Positions 1 through 5,076 of a stretch of DNA of 7,266 bases are shown one piece after another (position 1 is the first letter of the stretch; each line of letters opens with the position of its first letter). The DNA is from DASSHA01 sp035693145 (lineage in GTDB: Bacteria; Chloroflexota; Limnocylindria; Limnocylindrales; CSP1-4), in NCBI GenBank assembly GCA_035693145.1, contig DASSHA010000095.1, positions 1-7,266 of the forward strand, in the 5' to 3' direction. Under the pieces are notes generated by a model, which worked only from the letters and a program-made list of their open reading frames with translations, did no database searches and had not been told where the DNA came from. A program made the position numbers and the translations under genes.

Positions 1-1002
1 AGCGTCGGCGCCCGCCTCGCCCGCACCGGAGACGAGACCGAAGGCATGGTCGATCTCGGCGAGGTCAGAGGGCAGCTCGAGGCGCGCCGGGGGCTCGAGA
101 TCGCGCTCGCCGGCGGCCACGGACTCCTGCTCTGGGGACCACCCGGGTCCGGCAAGACGCTCCTCGCACGGACGATTCCGTCACTGCTGCCGCCGCTCGA
201 CGATGGGGAGGCGCTCGCCGCGACGATCGTCGCCTCGGTGGCGGGCGCGGCCCCCGGCGGGCTCGTGCGGCGGCGCCCGTTCCGCGCGCCGCACCACACG
301 ACCTCGTACGCCGGCATGGTCGGCGGCGGCCCGCGGCTGGCACCCGGTGAGGTGACGCTCGCCGACGGCGGGATCCTCTTCCTCGACGAGCTGCCCGAGT
401 TCGGGCGTGACGTCCTCGAAGCGCTCCGTCAGCCCCTCGAGGAGGGCAGCGTGATGGTCGTCCGCGTCGGGCGCTCGGCGAGGTTCCCGGCCCGGTTCCA
501 GCTCGTTGCGGCGATGAACCCGTGCCCATGCGGCTGGTACGGGGCCGAACCGCCGCGCTGCACCTGCCCGGAGTCTGTCCCGCGCCGCTACCTCGCCCGG
601 ATCTCGGGGCCGCTGCGCGACCGGATCGATCTGTGGGTCGCGATGCCGCGGGTCGCGGCGCGCGAGATCGTGGCTGTCGCGTCGCCAGAGCCCTCGGCGA
701 CGGTCGCCGCGCGGGTCGCCGAGACTCGCCGTCGGCAGCTCGCCCGCCAGGACGCGCTGAACGCGCGTCTCCGGGGTTCCGCGCTCAGACGGATCTGCGC
801 GCTCGACGCCCGCGGCGTGGCACGCGCCGTGGCGCTTGCCGAGCTCGACGGACAGACGGCGCGCGGCACGGAACGACTGCTGCGGGTCGCCCGAACGATC
901 GCCGACCTCGCCGGAGCCCGGCGCGTCGACGCGTCCCACCTCGACGAGGCCGCGCGATACCGGACGCCGGCCAGCCGCCTCGAGCGGGCGATCGCCGTCT
1001 GA
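1..1002 (+). CDS. comM: ComM/YifB-family Mg-chelatase-like AAA+ ATPase (5' end missing)
   Basis: The reading frame is open from base 1 to TGA at 1000-1002, giving 333 residues. The family is about 500 residues long, so the N-terminal Lon-protease-like domain lies upstream of the window; the ATG at 46 is internal, not the start. Visible in order are a DLGEVRGQ entry motif, Walker A GPPGSGKT (136-159), the family signature FRAPHHTTS (near 277-303), Walker B GGILFLDELPEF (367-402), the Cys-rich MNPCPCG segment (514-534) followed by a second CTC pair, and the arginine-bearing GPLRDRIDL (607-633). A Mg_chelatase_C-type helical domain ends the protein. Family knowledge: ComM is a hexameric cytoplasmic ATPase that promotes branch migration during natural transformation; it is not a real magnesium chelatase. 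It overlaps dprA by one base (TGATG), so the two are probably cotranscribed and translationally coupled. Nothing is missing in the visible ATPase core. The family call is very sure; the transformation role is inferred from homologues. Confidence 0.96.
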   Translation, partial: SVGARLARTGDETEGMVDLGEVRGQLEARRGLEIALAGGHGLLLWGPPGSGKTLLARTIPSLLPPLDDGEALAATIVASVAGAAPGGLVRRRPFRAPHHTTSYAGMVGGGPRLAPGEVTLADGGILFLDELPEFGRDVLEALRQPLEEGSVMVVRVGRSARFPARFQLVAAMNPCPCGWYGAEPPRCTCPESVPRRYLARISGPLRDRIDLWVAMPRVAAREIVAVASPEPSATVAARVAETRRRQLARQDALNARLRGSALRRICALDARGVARAVALAELDGQTARGTERLLRVARTIADLAGARRVDASHLDEAARYRTPASRLERAIAV

Positions 1003-2354
1003 TGCTCGGGGTCGGACGCTCCGGACCGTTGGGCCCCGTCCGACTCCGGGAACCTGACGCGCTCGCGCCGTCCGCGGCGCCGTCCGCGAGCGCGTCGATG
1101 CCGCCGCTGACCGAGCGTGACGCGTGGGTGATCGTTGCGTCGGCGAACCAGGTCGGACCCGCGACGATGGAGAAGCTGCTCCGCGAGTTCGGATCGGCGA
1201 GTGGGGTCCTGGATGCGGTCACGGACCGGACGGCACGAGGTCGCCTGGCACCGCTTCTCGGCCGACGGGGAGAGCCGGCGTTCGACGGGCTCGTCGAGGC
1301 CGCCTGCGACGCCCGCGGCATCGTCAGCCGACTGGCCGGCTCACGCGTCCGCGTGGTGACCCTCGAGGATGACGACTACCCGCCGAAGCTCCGATCGGCG
1401 AGCCTCGCGCCGCCCGTCCTGTTCGTCGACGGCTCGATCGAGGTTCTCTCTCAGGCACCCGCGGTCGCCGTCGTCGGCACCCGAAAGCCGACCGAGGCCG
1501 GTCGGCGGACGGCGGCGCGGATCGGCGGCGCCCTCGTCGGCGCAGGAAGCATCATCGTCTCGGGCCTCGCCGTCGGCATCGACGGCGCCGCGCACGCTGC
1601 CGCGATCGAGGCCGGGGGACAGACGATCGCCGTCCTCGGCGGCGGTATCGACCGGCTGTTTCCGCAGGCGCACCGCCGTCTCGCGGCCGAGATCGTCGAG
1701 CGCGGCGGCGCCGTGGTCAGCGAGTTTCTGCCGTGGATCGACCCGCTGCCGGCGTCGTTCCCGCGCCGCAACCGGATCATCAGCGGCCTCGCGTCGGCGA
1801 CGGTCGTCGTCGAGGCGGGCCGACGGAGCGGCGCGCTGAGCACCGCCAAGTGGTCGCTTGATCAGGGCCGTGGATGCTTCCTCGTGCCAGGCTCGCTCGA
1901 TGCTCCGGCGTCTGTGGGCTGCCTGGCCTTCCTGCGCGAGCACCCCGACGCGGCGCGGATCGTGGCCGGGATCCCCGAGCTGCTCGTCGATCTCGATCTC
2001 GGCGCCGCCGGCGAAACTCGTGGCGCGACGGCCACGGGACGCCGGATCGGTGCGGCCCTCGCCGAGGGAGGACCCGTCGAGCGGGAGGTCGGCCGGCTGA
2101 TCGCCGCCGGAGTCGCGACCGTCGACGAGCTCGTCGCGGCCACCGAGCTGCCGGTGGCGACGGTCCTTGCCGCGATCACGCTTCTCGAGGGTCGCGGCCT
2201 CGTGGTCGATGCGCTCGGGCGATATCGACCGGCCGGGAGCCTTGGCACGGCCGCACCCCGGCCCGTGCGCCGGAGGTCCGGCGGGGCGGTGGCCGAAATG
2301 CGGCGCGCGTCCCGGACGAAGGAGCGCCAAATCCTGCCCGCCGGTCGGTGCTAG
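1002..2354 (+). CDS. dprA: DNA-processing protein DprA (Smf)
   Basis: DprA binds incoming single-stranded DNA in the cytoplasm and loads RecA during transformation. From the ATG at 1002 the protein has 450 residues. It has a 32-residue Ala/Ser/Pro-rich extension, an N-terminal helical (SAM/HhH-like) domain starting near TERDAWVIVASANQVGPATM, and the Rossmann-like SMF core with VGTRKP (1473-1490), SGLAVGIDGAAHA (from 1560), FPRRNRIISG (1758-1787) and an SGALSTA...LVPGSLD segment. A DprA_WH-type winged helix follows (about 2073-2231), then a basic tail of about 40 residues. The start is uncertain: ATG 1002 overlaps the comM stop, while ATG 1098 (418 residues) begins right at the conserved domain and fits the usual family N-terminus; neither has a strong Shine-Dalgarno. 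The usual SxGxNxLIxxGA stretch after the VPG motif is altered (ASVGCLAFLREHPDA). The same frame stays open upstream inside comM to about 522, but that part is a shadow. Family assignment is firm. Confidence 0.96.
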   Translation: MLGVGRSGPLGPVRLREPDALAPSAAPSASASMPPLTERDAWVIVASANQVGPATMEKLLREFGSASGVLDAVTDRTARGRLAPLLGRRGEPAFDGLVEAACDARGIVSRLAGSRVRVVTLEDDDYPPKLRSASLAPPVLFVDGSIEVLSQAPAVAVVGTRKPTEAGRRTAARIGGALVGAGSIIVSGLAVGIDGAAHAAAIEAGGQTIAVLGGGIDRLFPQAHRRLAAEIVERGGAVVSEFLPWIDPLPASFPRRNRIISGLASATVVVEAGRRSGALSTAKWSLDQGRGCFLVPGSLDAPASVGCLAFLREHPDAARIVAGIPELLVDLDLGAAGETRGATATGRRIGAALAEGGPVEREVGRLIAAGVATVDELVAATELPVATVLAAITLLEGRGLVVDALGRYRPAGSLGTAAPRPVRRRSGGAVAEMRRASRTKERQILPAGRC

Positions 2355-2357
2355 GCT
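2352..2357 (+). promoter_or_regulatory. Possible extended -10 box (TAGGCT) for the CAP-domain gene
   Basis: TGCTAGGCT (2349-2357) matches the TGnTAnnnT form of an extended -10 element, and its TAG is the dprA stop codon. No TTGACA-like -35 box is visible at 16-19 bp upstream. If used, transcription would start near 2364 and leave a leader of about 78 nt before the TTG at 2442, containing a small GCGCC-TCC-GGCGC hairpin (2362-2374). A similar box precedes topA. This is a weak, motif-only call. Confidence 0.3.
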
Positions 2358-2427
2358 GACCGCGCCTCCGGCGCCCCGTCACGCCGGTCACGACAGCCCA
2401 CCGGCGCTTCGACCCCCAGCGAACAGC

Positions 2428-2433
2428 GAGGAG
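2428..2433 (+). promoter_or_regulatory. Shine-Dalgarno GAGGAG deciding a TTG start
   Basis: GAGGAG lies 8 nt before TTG 2442, an ideal spacing. It is the best ribosome binding site in the window and is the reason to choose the TTG at 2442 over the in-frame GTG at 2505, whose only purine run (GAGG, 2499-2502) is 2 nt away and too close. Confidence 0.75.
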
Positions 2434-2441
2434 ACTGTCTA

Positions 2442-4151
2442 TTGCGAAGGCTCGGCGTGGCGCTGCTCGGCGTCCCCGTCGTCGGCCTCGTCTACCTCGA
2501 GGCCGTGCTTCGGCGATCGACAGCCGTCCGCGTCACGCTCGCGCTCGTGTTCGGCGCCGTCGTCGGCCTCTCGGTCGTGATCCTGGCGCAGCCGAGTGGG
2601 ACGAGCGCCCGGCCGCAGCCCTCGCTGGTTCCGCTGCCGCCGGCTGCGTTCACGACCGTCCTGCAGGCCAACCTCGGGTTGCGGGACGGCGTCGAGATCC
2701 GTTTCAGTCGGCCGATGTCACGTCCGGCCGTCGAGGCCGCTCTCGCCGTGAGCCCCGCGACGGTCGTCCACGTCGCGTGGCGCGCCGACGGTCGGGCGAT
2801 GACGATCCGGCCCATGCCAGCGTGGGAGGCGGGGACCTTCTATCGCGTGTCGGTCGATGCGCGGGCGACCGCGACCGACGGCCAGCCACTCGGCGAGGCC
2901 GCGCGCGCGGCGTTCGTCACACGAGGACCGGCGACGATCCATGTCGGACTCGCGGATGGCGCGGCCGGGGCGAGGTTCGGCCCGCCCGTCGGGGCGGGCC
3001 TCGATCCGCTCCGGCCGTCGATCCTCGTAGAGACGAGCCGGTCGACCGACGTCGAGGCTCTCCGTTCCGCGCTGACCCTCACGCCGGCCCTTCCGCTCGA
3101 GGTCGCCGTTGCCGGCCGGCCCGCCACGGGCTCGCGACTCGGCGAGGCGGCGACCGCGTTCGTCGTTCGGCCGATCGTCGCGCTGCGCCCCGGAACGACG
3201 TACCGGCTCGATGCCGATGCCGGGCTCTCGGACGTCGATGGCGCGGCCTTCGCGCCCACGGAGGCGCTCACGATCCGGACGCCGAGCGCGCCGCGAGTCG
3301 TCCGGTTCCGGCCGCTCGACGGGAGTCGCAACGTCGAGCGCGATGCAACGCTGTCGATCCGCTTCAGCGAGGCGATGGACCCTGGTGTGACGGCCGCCGC
3401 GTTCAGCGCGACGGCGAACGGAACGCCGGTCGCCTTCGCGGGGACGCGCTGGGCGGAGGGCTCGACCGTCCTGGTCGCCACGCCGGCAACGCCACTCCCC
3501 GCAGGCGCGAAGGTCGAGCTCATCGTCGCTGCCACCGCCCGCTCGGCCGACGGGGTCGCGACGGGCCGCGCGTTCGGCGCAACGTTCGCCGTTCAGCCGC
3601 CGCCGGCGAAGAAGGCGCCCACGAAGAAGGCAGCGCCGAAGCCGACGCCGCCGCCCGCCCCGAAGCCCCCTCCGCCATCGACGGGTTCGGCTGGCTCGGC
3701 AACCTGGTACGCCGTGGAGAAGTACTACCTCCGGCTCATGAACTGCACGCGGACCGGCGGCTGGGTCACCTCGACTGGCTCATGCAGCAGTCCCGGCGGA
3801 CGGAACGTCGCCGCGCTCACGCTCAGCGCGGGGATCAGCTCGAAGGTGAGCCGCCCGTATGCGAAGTACCTCGCGGTCCACAACCAGTGCGATCACTTCA
3901 TCGGCGGCACGCCTGGCGATCGGCTGCGCCGAGCCGGGTACACGAGCTATCGCTGGGGCGAGAACCTCGGCTGCCGGAGCGGCAACCCGTATTCCGCAGT
4001 TCTCGGCTCGCACCTCTACTTCCAGAGCGAGAAGTCGTCCAACGGCGGCCACTACGTCAACCTCATGAACGCGCTCTATGACCGCGCCGGCATCGGCGTC
4101 TGGGTCTCGGCCGGTCGGGTTCGACTCGTCGTCGATCTCTACCACCCGTAG
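2442..4151 (+). CDS. Membrane-anchored Ig-like (Big_5) and CAP-domain protein
   Basis: This 569-residue protein starts at TTG 2442, supported by GAGGAG 8 nt upstream. Residues 4-23 and 29-49 are hydrophobic, separated by RRSTAVR. Residues about 68-162, 163-281 and 283-385 look like three Ig-like Big_5/SbsA-type domains: each has hydrophobic beta strands, and the first and third carry the IRFSRPM or IRFSEAMDP signature typical of this family; the second is the most diverged. Residues 386-420 are a Pro/Lys/Ala linker. Residues 422-569 are a CAP (SCP/PR-1) domain with cavity residues His485 (CDHF), Glu507 (WGENLGC) and His537 (GGHYVNLMN), a Glu530 nearby, and the AGIGV strand. Four CAP-domain cysteines (NCT, SCS, QCD, GCR) suggest two disulfides and hence an extracytoplasmic location. 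CAP proteins have varied roles, and bacterial substrates are mostly unknown, so no activity is assigned. It may be a cell-surface or wall-associated protein; its place beside dprA does not prove a competence role. Domain calls are by eye; the CAP call is the surest. Confidence 0.85.
   Translation: MRRLGVALLGVPVVGLVYLEAVLRRSTAVRVTLALVFGAVVGLSVVILAQPSGTSARPQPSLVPLPPAAFTTVLQANLGLRDGVEIRFSRPMSRPAVEAALAVSPATVVHVAWRADGRAMTIRPMPAWEAGTFYRVSVDARATATDGQPLGEAARAAFVTRGPATIHVGLADGAAGARFGPPVGAGLDPLRPSILVETSRSTDVEALRSALTLTPALPLEVAVAGRPATGSRLGEAATAFVVRPIVALRPGTTYRLDADAGLSDVDGAAFAPTEALTIRTPSAPRVVRFRPLDGSRNVERDATLSIRFSEAMDPGVTAAAFSATANGTPVAFAGTRWAEGSTVLVATPATPLPAGAKVELIVAATARSADGVATGRAFGATFAVQPPPAKKAPTKKAAPKPTPPPAPKPPPPSTGSAGSATWYAVEKYYLRLMNCTRTGGWVTSTGSCSSPGGRNVAALTLSAGISSKVSRPYAKYLAVHNQCDHFIGGTPGDRLRRAGYTSYRWGENLGCRSGNPYSAVLGSHLYFQSEKSSNGGHYVNLMNALYDRAGIGVWVSAGRVRLVVDLYHP
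3597..3704 (+). other. Pro/Lys/Ala-rich linker region in the CAP-domain protein
   Basis: Residues 386-421 are nearly all Pro, Lys, Ala, Thr, Ser and Gly, starting with PPPAKKAPTKKAAPKP. Such a stretch is expected to be extended and flexible, and would hold the CAP domain away from the Ig-like stalk. Its positive charge could favour contact with anionic wall polymers or DNA; that is inference. Confidence 0.7.
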
Positions 4152-4203
4152 CGGGGACCATCGGGCCGGGGACGGGCGCGCGCCGGAGCGGCACGCTCAG
4201 CCG

Positions 4204-4746
4204 GTGATTCGCAACGTCGTCCTCCACCTGTCGAACGAGCAGCCGCTGCTCGCCGACCTGTATGCGGCGCCGACGCCCGCCGATCTCTCGATCGTCTGCA
4301 CGAACCTGCGGACGATGAACGGCAGCCGCCCCGTCTTCGTCGATCGCTCGGACTCGCTGTTCGTCTTTCCCTTCGGCCAGGTCCGCTTCGTCGAGGTCAC
4401 GGCCGCGGCGATCGCGGATGCCGGAGGGCTAGGAGCGGGCGAGGGCTCGAACGGCGAACGGGCGAACGGCGGGGCTCCGAACGGCGGGGCTCCGAACGAC
4501 GAACGGGCGAACGGCGGGGCTCCGAACGGCAGCGGCGGGTCGAACGGTGGCGGTTCGAACGGCACTGCGATGCTCGTTCCCGTCGGGGCCGCCCGAGCGG
4601 AGATGAACGAGGCCCCGCAGTCCGCCGACGGGAACTCAGGCGACAATGAGGAGGGGCGCGCCGGCGACGCGCCGGGCCCGGCCGACGACCTCGAGCAGGA
4701 GCTCGAGATCGACGAGGACTTCCTCCGCCGCGTTCGCGAGATCTGA
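4204..4746 (+). CDS. Hypothetical protein with Asn-Gly pentapeptide repeats and acidic tail
   Basis: I do not recognise a named family. The likely start is GTG 4204 (180 residues), because the sequence from there (VIRNVVLHLSNEQPLLADL) looks like a folded N-terminus, while in-frame sequence upstream is a shadow of the previous gene's end. A GGAG at 4185-4188 lies 15 nt before it, longer than ideal. Residues 1-66 form a compact domain with predicted beta strands (IVCTNLRTMNG, PVFVD, SLFVFPF, VRFVEV), which has a loose small-barrel look; this is speculation. Residues 83-120 are an NGxxx pentapeptide tract (NGERA, NGGAP, NDERA), and residues 140-180 are strongly acidic, ending EIDEDFLRRVREI. No signal peptide or membrane segment is seen, so it is probably cytoplasmic. 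It lies 52 bp after the CAP-domain gene and 330 bp before topA. GC content resembles its neighbours, giving no sign of recent transfer. Confidence 0.75.
   Translation: MIRNVVLHLSNEQPLLADLYAAPTPADLSIVCTNLRTMNGSRPVFVDRSDSLFVFPFGQVRFVEVTAAAIADAGGLGAGEGSNGERANGGAPNGGAPNDERANGGAPNGSGGSNGGGSNGTAMLVPVGAARAEMNEAPQSADGNSGDNEEGRAGDAPGPADDLEQELEIDEDFLRRVREI
4448..4562 (+). repeat. 15-nt tandem repeat (minisatellite-like) inside the hypothetical gene
   Basis: CGAAC recurs at 4448, 4463, 4478, 4493, 4508, 4523, 4541 and 4556. The period is 15 nt except for one 18-nt unit. A common unit is CGAACGGCGGGGCTC (4463, 4478, 4508). A higher-order 45-nt period is also present: 4448-4477 and 4493-4522 differ at a single base of 30. 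All units are multiples of three, so copy-number change would keep the frame and only lengthen or shorten the Asn-Gly tract. Confidence 0.9.
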
Positions 4747-4776
4747 CTCGAGACTGGCGCCGCCAAACTCCCACCC

Positions 4777-4806
4777 CCTGGGCCGTACCAGGCCCTCGCA
4801 AGGGCC
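4777..4806 (+). terminator. Hairpin GGCCCT-CGCA-AGGGCC with competing upstream pairings; possible terminator
   Basis: GGCCCT (4791-4796) pairs perfectly with AGGGCC (4801-4806) across a CGCA tetraloop, 45 bp after the stop of the hypothetical gene. The same left arm can instead pair with GGGCC at 4780-4784, and CCTGG (4777-4781) can pair with CCAGG (4788-4792), so the folds are mutually exclusive. No T-run follows, so it is not a canonical intrinsic terminator. Confidence 0.35.
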
Positions 4807-4811
4807 CGCGT

Positions 4812-4826
4812 GAGCCGACGAGGCTC
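4812..4826 (+). repeat. Inverted repeat GAGCC-GACGA-GGCTC
   Basis: A perfect 5-bp stem (4812-4816 with 4822-4826) with a 5-nt loop lies 5 nt after the preceding hairpin. A U-G wobble could extend it by one pair in RNA. Confidence 0.5.
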
Positions 4827-4843
4827 GGTGTGCCGGATTGGAA

Positions 4844-4875
4844 GGGGCCGGCCTCGTGACGACTCCTCCGGCCCC
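4844..4875 (+). repeat. Inverted repeat GGGGCCGG / CCGGCCCC
   Basis: A perfect 8-bp stem, all G and C (4844-4851 with 4868-4875), encloses a 16-nt loop. It is among the most stable structures of the gap. No T-run follows. Confidence 0.6.
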
Positions 4876-4887
4876 GTGGGTGGGCCG

Positions 4888-4908
4888 TTGGCAACGAGCC
4901 GCTGCCAA
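4888..4908 (+). repeat. Inverted repeat TTGGCA / TGCCAA
   Basis: A perfect 6-bp stem (4888-4893 with 4903-4908) has a 9-nt loop. TTGGCN-type half sites can also be operator sequences, so a protein-binding role is as possible as an RNA hairpin. Confidence 0.5.
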
Positions 4909-4962
4909 AGGGGCTGCACCTGGGCCGCCGCCGGGGATTCCGTCGAGCGGCCGCATTCGGGC

Positions 4963-5005
4963 CGCCACGGGCGTGTGCCTGCTGTCAGCGCTTCGGCCCG
5001 TGGCG
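4963..5005 (+). repeat. Inverted repeat CGCCACGGGC / GCCCGTGGCG
   Basis: A perfect 10-bp stem (4963-4972 with 4996-5005) encloses a 23-nt loop that itself contains a short GCTG/CAGC element. It is the longest perfect inverted repeat seen in the gap. Confidence 0.6.
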
Positions 5006-5043
5006 CCGACGACGCCCGGTCCCGCGACGGTCGGCGTACGGGT

Positions 5044-5057
5044 GGGCCAAGAGGCCC
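5044..5057 (+). repeat. Inverted repeat GGGCC-AAGA-GGCCC just upstream of the topA -10-like box
   Basis: A perfect 5-bp stem with an AAGA loop lies 4 bp before the TAGACT box, in the spacer where RNA polymerase would sit. It could be an operator or the end of an upstream transcript. No T-run follows. Confidence 0.45.
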
Positions 5058-5061
5058 GGTG

Positions 5062-5067
5062 TAGACT
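5062..5067 (+). promoter_or_regulatory. -10-like box TAGACT for topA, implying a leaderless mRNA
   Basis: GGTGTAGACT ends at 5067, 9 bp before the topA ATG at 5077. Transcription would start about 7 bp after the box, near 5074, leaving almost no leader. This agrees with the lack of any Shine-Dalgarno before topA. No good -35 box is seen. A related box (TGCTAGGCT) precedes the CAP-domain gene. Confidence 0.45.
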
Positions 5068-5076
5068 CCCGCCTCG

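Larger units (their letters stand above)
4747..5076. other. 330-bp non-coding gap with clustered inverted repeats
   Basis: No convincing gene is found. The short open frames here have third positions less GC-biased than the neighbouring genes, and one runs past the topA start. The gap holds at least six perfect GC-rich inverted repeats, listed separately, and a -10-like box at its right end. It does not match the conserved cores of tmRNA, RNase P RNA, tRNA, cobalamin, TPP or SAM riboswitches that I can check by eye. It may carry a terminator for the upstream gene, an unknown structured RNA, or topA control sites. Confidence 0.6.

Noticed and set aside
522..1001. Upstream extension of the dprA frame into comM
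   Set aside because: The translation is Arg-rich shadow sequence of comM with no family similarity; the conserved DprA begins after 1098.
1341..2330. 329-residue open frame on the minus strand across dprA
   Set aside because: Shadow of dprA; low-complexity Arg/Asp/Ala composition and no domain.
2777..4081. 434-residue open frame on the + strand in another frame of the CAP-domain gene
   Set aside because: Arg-rich composition and no motifs. The overlapping frame has a strong ribosome site, hydrophobic N-terminus and CAP motifs.
4448..4562. Repeat array considered as CRISPR or an iteron cluster
   Set aside because: Units are 15 nt and contiguous with no spacers, lie within a coding frame and encode a regular NGxxx peptide pattern; there is no cas or replication gene nearby.
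4826..4875. GGAAGG-containing stem considered as a small SRP RNA
   Set aside because: The conserved AGCA side of the SRP apical loop is missing and the surrounding pairing does not fit.
4791..4875. Canonical Rho-independent terminator
   Set aside because: Strong stems exist, but none is followed by a T-run; only a low-confidence terminator-like call is kept.
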